NCBI GenBank assembly: GCA_035509315.1
Contig: DATJLS010000003.1
Location: 62,001-126,000 of the forward strand
Direction: 5' to 3'
Length of the DNA stretch: 64,000 nt
DNA from: JAKAWQ01 sp035509315
Lineage (GTDB): Bacteria; Pseudomonadota; Alphaproteobacteria; Acetobacterales; Acetobacteraceae
Positions 61,353 through 64,000 of this stretch are shown here, piece by piece. Under the pieces are notes generated by a model that did no database searches, was not told the origin of the DNA, and saw nothing but the letters and a program-made list of their open reading frames with translations. Position numbers and translations under genes: made by a program. Within the stretch, counting starts at the first letter, position 1; every line of letters starts with the position of its first letter.

Positions 61353-62213
61353 ATGCGTTATGAGCAGAGGCAGCAGGCTCATGCCGACCACCTCACGCGT
61401 CGCGCCGCCAAAAAGCGCCTCGCGCCACGGCGCATGCCCATAGGCGCCCATCACCAGAAGGTCCGCCCCTTGCTCGCGAGCCGCCGACAGCAGCTGACCG
61501 CCAGAACCCACCGCGGGCATCTTGAGCATGTTGCGCACCGTCGCCTCGACCCCGTGCATCCGGAGATAGAAGCGGATCGATTCCGCGCTATCGCCTTCAT
61601 CCTCGCCGATCGCGATGATGAAGGCCTGTCGCGCCTTCTGTAGAAGCGGCAGCGCCGAGGCCGCAGCGCGCACCGCCTGCTCGGAGCCGTTCCAGCCGAT
61701 GGCGATGATCTCACCGAGCACGGCCGGCGGCTCCGCCGGGGCGATCAACACCGGCCGGCCTGACTGAAGGAGTGTTTGCTCGATGGCATCGGAATGCGGC
61801 TTGTCAATGACGCGATCGGAGCGGCCGAGCACGACAAGATCGAAAAACCGGGCGCGCCGGGCGACGATGACCGGTGCGTCCCCCGTCTCTGCACGCCATA
61901 TTGCCCCGGACTTGCCCGGCTCCGGCGCGTCGCTCACCGAGAGGCCGTAGCGGCCCGCTGCCTCGGTGAAGGTCGCTTTGACTTTCTCCGCCGTTGCCGC
62001 GGCGTTGGCGGTGATCTCGTCGATCCATCGCCCGTCCACCGGCATTGCGAAGCCGCTCGCCCCGGCAGAGAGCATCAGCTCCTCGACATCCAGCCCGACA
62101 TGCAGCGCCTCGAGATGCGCGCCGAACTGCCCCGCCAGCCGACAAGCGAATTCAAGCGCGCCCTTGCTGGCAGTGCCGCCGCTCAGCCCCACGAGAATGG
62201 TCTTGATGGCCAT
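61350..62213 (-). CDS. Universal stress protein with two Usp domains
   Basis: A 287-residue protein. The first Usp domain opens MAIKTILVGLSGGTASKGALEFACRLAG; the second contains IGWNGSEQAVRAAASALPLL and the nucleotide-binding end LLVMGAYGHAPWREALFGGATREVV (G-x2-G-x9-G-type). Tandem Usp proteins respond to starvation and stress and bind ATP or AMP. AAGGG lies six bases before ATG 62213. The stop codon is contributed by the edge of repeat copy B. A longer frame to 62783 shadows the next gene. Confidence 0.9.
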   Translation of the reverse strand: MAIKTILVGLSGGTASKGALEFACRLAGQFGAHLEALHVGLDVEELMLSAGASGFAMPVDGRWIDEITANAAATAEKVKATFTEAAGRYGLSVSDAPEPGKSGAIWRAETGDAPVIVARRARFFDLVVLGRSDRVIDKPHSDAIEQTLLQSGRPVLIAPAEPPAVLGEIIAIGWNGSEQAVRAAASALPLLQKARQAFIIAIGEDEGDSAESIRFYLRMHGVEATVRNMLKMPAVGSGGQLLSAAREQGADLLVMGAYGHAPWREALFGGATREVVGMSLLPLLITH

Positions 62214-62310
62214 GGTCATCCCTTGACGTGACAGGAAGAGCCGCTCTGTCGGAAGTTTACCCTGGCGCGGCCTCCCTGCCGCGTCAAAAGGGGGTAGAGG
62301 CCGGGGCCTC

Positions 62311-63099
62311 TCACAGGCGCACCACAAGCCCGTCATAACCGGGCTCGACCCCGGCCGGCAGATTCCGCAGAAGCCAAGCCCAGTCCATGTCCGAGCCCAT
62401 ATGCGTGAGTATCGTCCGACGCGGCGCAAGCCGGGCGACCCAGCCGAGGACCTTGTCCAGATGAGCATGGGTGGCGTGCGGCCCCGAGCGCTGGAAGCAG
62501 CCGACGATCCACGTATCGATGCCGGCAAGCGCGGCGAAGGCCGCCTCGTCCAGGCCACGCACATCGGTCGAATAGGCGAAACCGCCGATCCTGAGGCCGA
62601 GCGTGTGGGTAAAGCCATGGTCCTGGTCGAACAGGCGGACATCCATCCCGGCGATGCGGATCGTCTCGCCGGCGAACACGGAATTCGTCTCGAGAACGGG
62701 ACGGAGAAAGCCGCGCCCATCCCACGGCTGAAAGACATAGTCGAATCGGCGGGCAAGCTCCGCGAGCACGCTTTCCTCCGCATAGGCGGGAAGCGGCCGG
62801 CCCGCGATACGGTTCAGGATGCGCACGTCATCGAGACCGGTGATGTGGTCCGCGTGGGCATGAGTGAAGAGGATCGCATCCACGCGTGGAATCGCGCAGG
62901 CGAGGAGCTGGCCGCGCAACTCCGGCGGCGTATCGATCAGCAGGCGCTGGCCGGCTTGGGATTCGATGACGATGCCGGCGCGCGTGCGGCGGTTGCGCGG
63001 TTCATTCGGGTCGCAGGCCCCCCAATCGCCACGCCCATCCGGCCCGCCGATCAGCGGCACGCCGGCCGACGCGCCGCAGCCCAGCACCACGATTCTCAT
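62311..63099 (-). CDS. PhnP-like metallo-beta-lactamase-fold hydrolase
   Basis: A 262-residue protein. VLGCGASAGVPLIGGPDGRGDWGACDPNEPRNRRTRAG is the usual N terminus; FTHAHADHITGLDDVR is the HxHxDH metal site, and TILTHMGSDMDW holds a late His. Relatives hydrolyse phosphodiesters, as PhnP does for cyclic ribose phosphate. The ATG overlaps the stop of tatD by four bases, and tatD followed by this hydrolase is a frequent alphaproteobacterial pair. Confidence 0.9.
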   Translation of the reverse strand: MRIVVLGCGASAGVPLIGGPDGRGDWGACDPNEPRNRRTRAGIVIESQAGQRLLIDTPPELRGQLLACAIPRVDAILFTHAHADHITGLDDVRILNRIAGRPLPAYAEESVLAELARRFDYVFQPWDGRGFLRPVLETNSVFAGETIRIAGMDVRLFDQDHGFTHTLGLRIGGFAYSTDVRGLDEAAFAALAGIDTWIVGCFQRSGPHATHAHLDKVLGWVARLAPRRTILTHMGSDMDWAWLLRNLPAGVEPGYDGLVVRL

Positions 63100-63869
63100 G
63101 CGGCCTTGCGGAAGAGGCGGCGAAAATTGGCGCTGGTCAGGTCCGCGAGCGCTTCCGGCGCGAGGCCGCGCACCCCGGCGAGCGTGGCCGCGGTATGGGT
63201 GACGAAGGCCGGCTCGTTGCGCTTGCCGCGCAGCGGCACCGGCGCGAGATAGGGCGCATCCGTCTCCACCAGCAGCCGGTCAACCGGAAGATCGCGCGCA
63301 ATGTCCCTGATCTCCTGGGATTTCGGGAAGGTAAGGATGCCCGAGAAGCTGACATAGCCGCCGCGGGCGATTGCAAATTGGGCAAGCCGGCGCCCGCTCG
63401 AGAAGCAGTGGAGCAGGAAATCGAAAGGGCCGAGCGCATCGAGCTCCTCGGCAAGCACCCGCTCGATATCTTCGTCCGCGCTGCGGGCGTGGATCACGAG
63501 CGGCAGGCCGGCGTCATGCGCTGCGCGGATATGGATGCGGAAATTCCGTTCCTGGATCTCGCGGGACGGCTCCTTGTAGAACCAGTCGAGCCCGGTCTCA
63601 CCGATGCCGATCACCTTGGGGTCCGCGACGAGGGCGATGATCTCTTCGGGGGAAGGAAGCGGCGCTTCCGCGGCATGGTGCGGATGGACCCCGACGGTGC
63701 ACCAAACATTCTCGTAATCTCGGGCACGCGCAAGGATCGCCCGGGATTGGTCCATGGTGGTGCCGATGGTGACGAGCGTGCCCACGCCGGCGTCGGCCGC
63801 GCGGACGAGAATCTCGGGCAACTCTGCATCGCTGTAATAATCGAGATGGCAGTGAGAGTCGATCAGCAT
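63096..63869 (-). CDS. tatD: TatD-family metal-dependent deoxyribonuclease
   Basis: A 257-residue TIM-barrel hydrolase beginning MLIDSHCHLDYYSD, whose HxH binds metal. GETGLDWFYK, VIHARSADEDIERVL, LHCFSSGRRLAQFA and LVETDAPYLAPVPLRGKRNEPAFV are TatD family blocks. It acts as a 3'-5' DNase. I start at 63869 because the family begins there; a GTG at 63920 is in frame. Upstream to the window edge no gene can be identified, although a methionyl-tRNA synthetase gene often precedes tatD. Confidence 0.92.
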   Translation of the reverse strand: MLIDSHCHLDYYSDAELPEILVRAADAGVGTLVTIGTTMDQSRAILARARDYENVWCTVGVHPHHAAEAPLPSPEEIIALVADPKVIGIGETGLDWFYKEPSREIQERNFRIHIRAAHDAGLPLVIHARSADEDIERVLAEELDALGPFDFLLHCFSSGRRLAQFAIARGGYVSFSGILTFPKSQEIRDIARDLPVDRLLVETDAPYLAPVPLRGKRNEPAFVTHTAATLAGVRGLAPEALADLTSANFRRLFRKAA

Positions 63870-64000
63870 GCCGGCGTGTTTGTCATGCCGCGCCGAAGAT
63901 GGCCAGAGGTTCATCGCCACGGATTTGTCGGCGGCTCGGACATCGCGTTCACGGCTGTTGCGATTCCTCAGCGCGTGTCCGACATGACGTAAGGCCGGGT

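Noticed and set aside
61350..62783. 477-codon frame extending the universal stress gene
   Set aside because: The first 190 codons overlap the PhnP-like gene in another frame and show no Usp features; AAGGG and the Usp start are at 62213.
63921..64000. Possible end of an upstream gene at the right edge
   Set aside because: Only about ten codons would be visible before a stop; a methionyl-tRNA synthetase tail was expected from synteny but cannot be recognised.

Overview
The window is a GC-rich bacterial chromosome segment. Gene content points to an alphaproteobacterium, most likely Rhodospirillales/Acetobacteraceae: an RpoH-type heat-shock sigma factor, HisZ beside PurA, a CarD-like regulator, a DUF6476-type protein beside an RluD-like synthase, a zf-CHCC protein beside PolA, and TatD overlapping a PhnP-like hydrolase. 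The taxonomic call is inference; no rRNA is present.

Region by region. 1-6.4 kb is accessory: the 5' end of a multidomain Ser/Thr kinase gene whose start abuts an internally deleted IS66 element, a decayed FkbM-type methyltransferase, and two glycosyltransferases (a GT8-like/GT9-like fusion and a GT9-like paralogue). 6.6-14.6 kb is mostly core: tRNA-Glu, rluA-family gene, rpoH with a near-consensus promoter and a leader hairpin, purA-hisZ, a BCAM0308-like zinc-ribbon protein, a class C beta-lactamase-like hydrolase and an SDR lacking the usual catalytic Tyr. 14.8-21.9 kb is a sugar-uptake locus (binding protein, permease, ATPase, divergent aldo/keto reductase and FCD-type GntR regulator) broken up by repeats and IS630/resolvase relics. 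21.9-30.8 kb is core metabolism: gcvT-gcvH-gcvP behind a tandem glycine riboswitch, then thrB, rnhA and alaS.

31-38.4 kb carries small single genes: SOUL-like protein, a kdpA relic, a cupin/MarR divergent pair with a perfect palindromic operator, a tautomerase, a DapA-family enzyme and a DMT exporter. 38.5-45.3 kb is a peptide-type ABC importer operon with an acetamidase/formamidase gene inside it, every junction overlapping or short. 45.5-49.3 kb is an iron(III) importer behind a candidate Fur box. 49.4-54.8 kb has a WYL regulator, an MFS transporter carrying a C-terminal DUF1127-like tail, a decayed site-2 protease, a CarD-like regulator, a cold-shock protein and tRNA-Arg. 54.8-64 kb is core again: lipoprotein hydrolase, zf-CHCC protein, polA, a DegP-type protease, a universal stress protein, a PhnP-like hydrolase and tatD.

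Three things run through the window: dispersed palindromic repeats (a CTAG-bounded double-hairpin unit in three copies, and a second palindromic unit in two copies, the two families fused at one locus); decayed transposases of at least IS66 and IS630 type; and short 14-17 bp tandem duplications at ribosome-binding regions or gene starts. I did not find a CRISPR array, an intact mobile element, or a multi-gene system I could defend as wholly new. The best leads are the MFS-DUF1127 fusion, the amidase-containing importer operon, the paired GT9-like enzymes with a shared Cys motif, the 36-residue membrane ORF and the repeat families.
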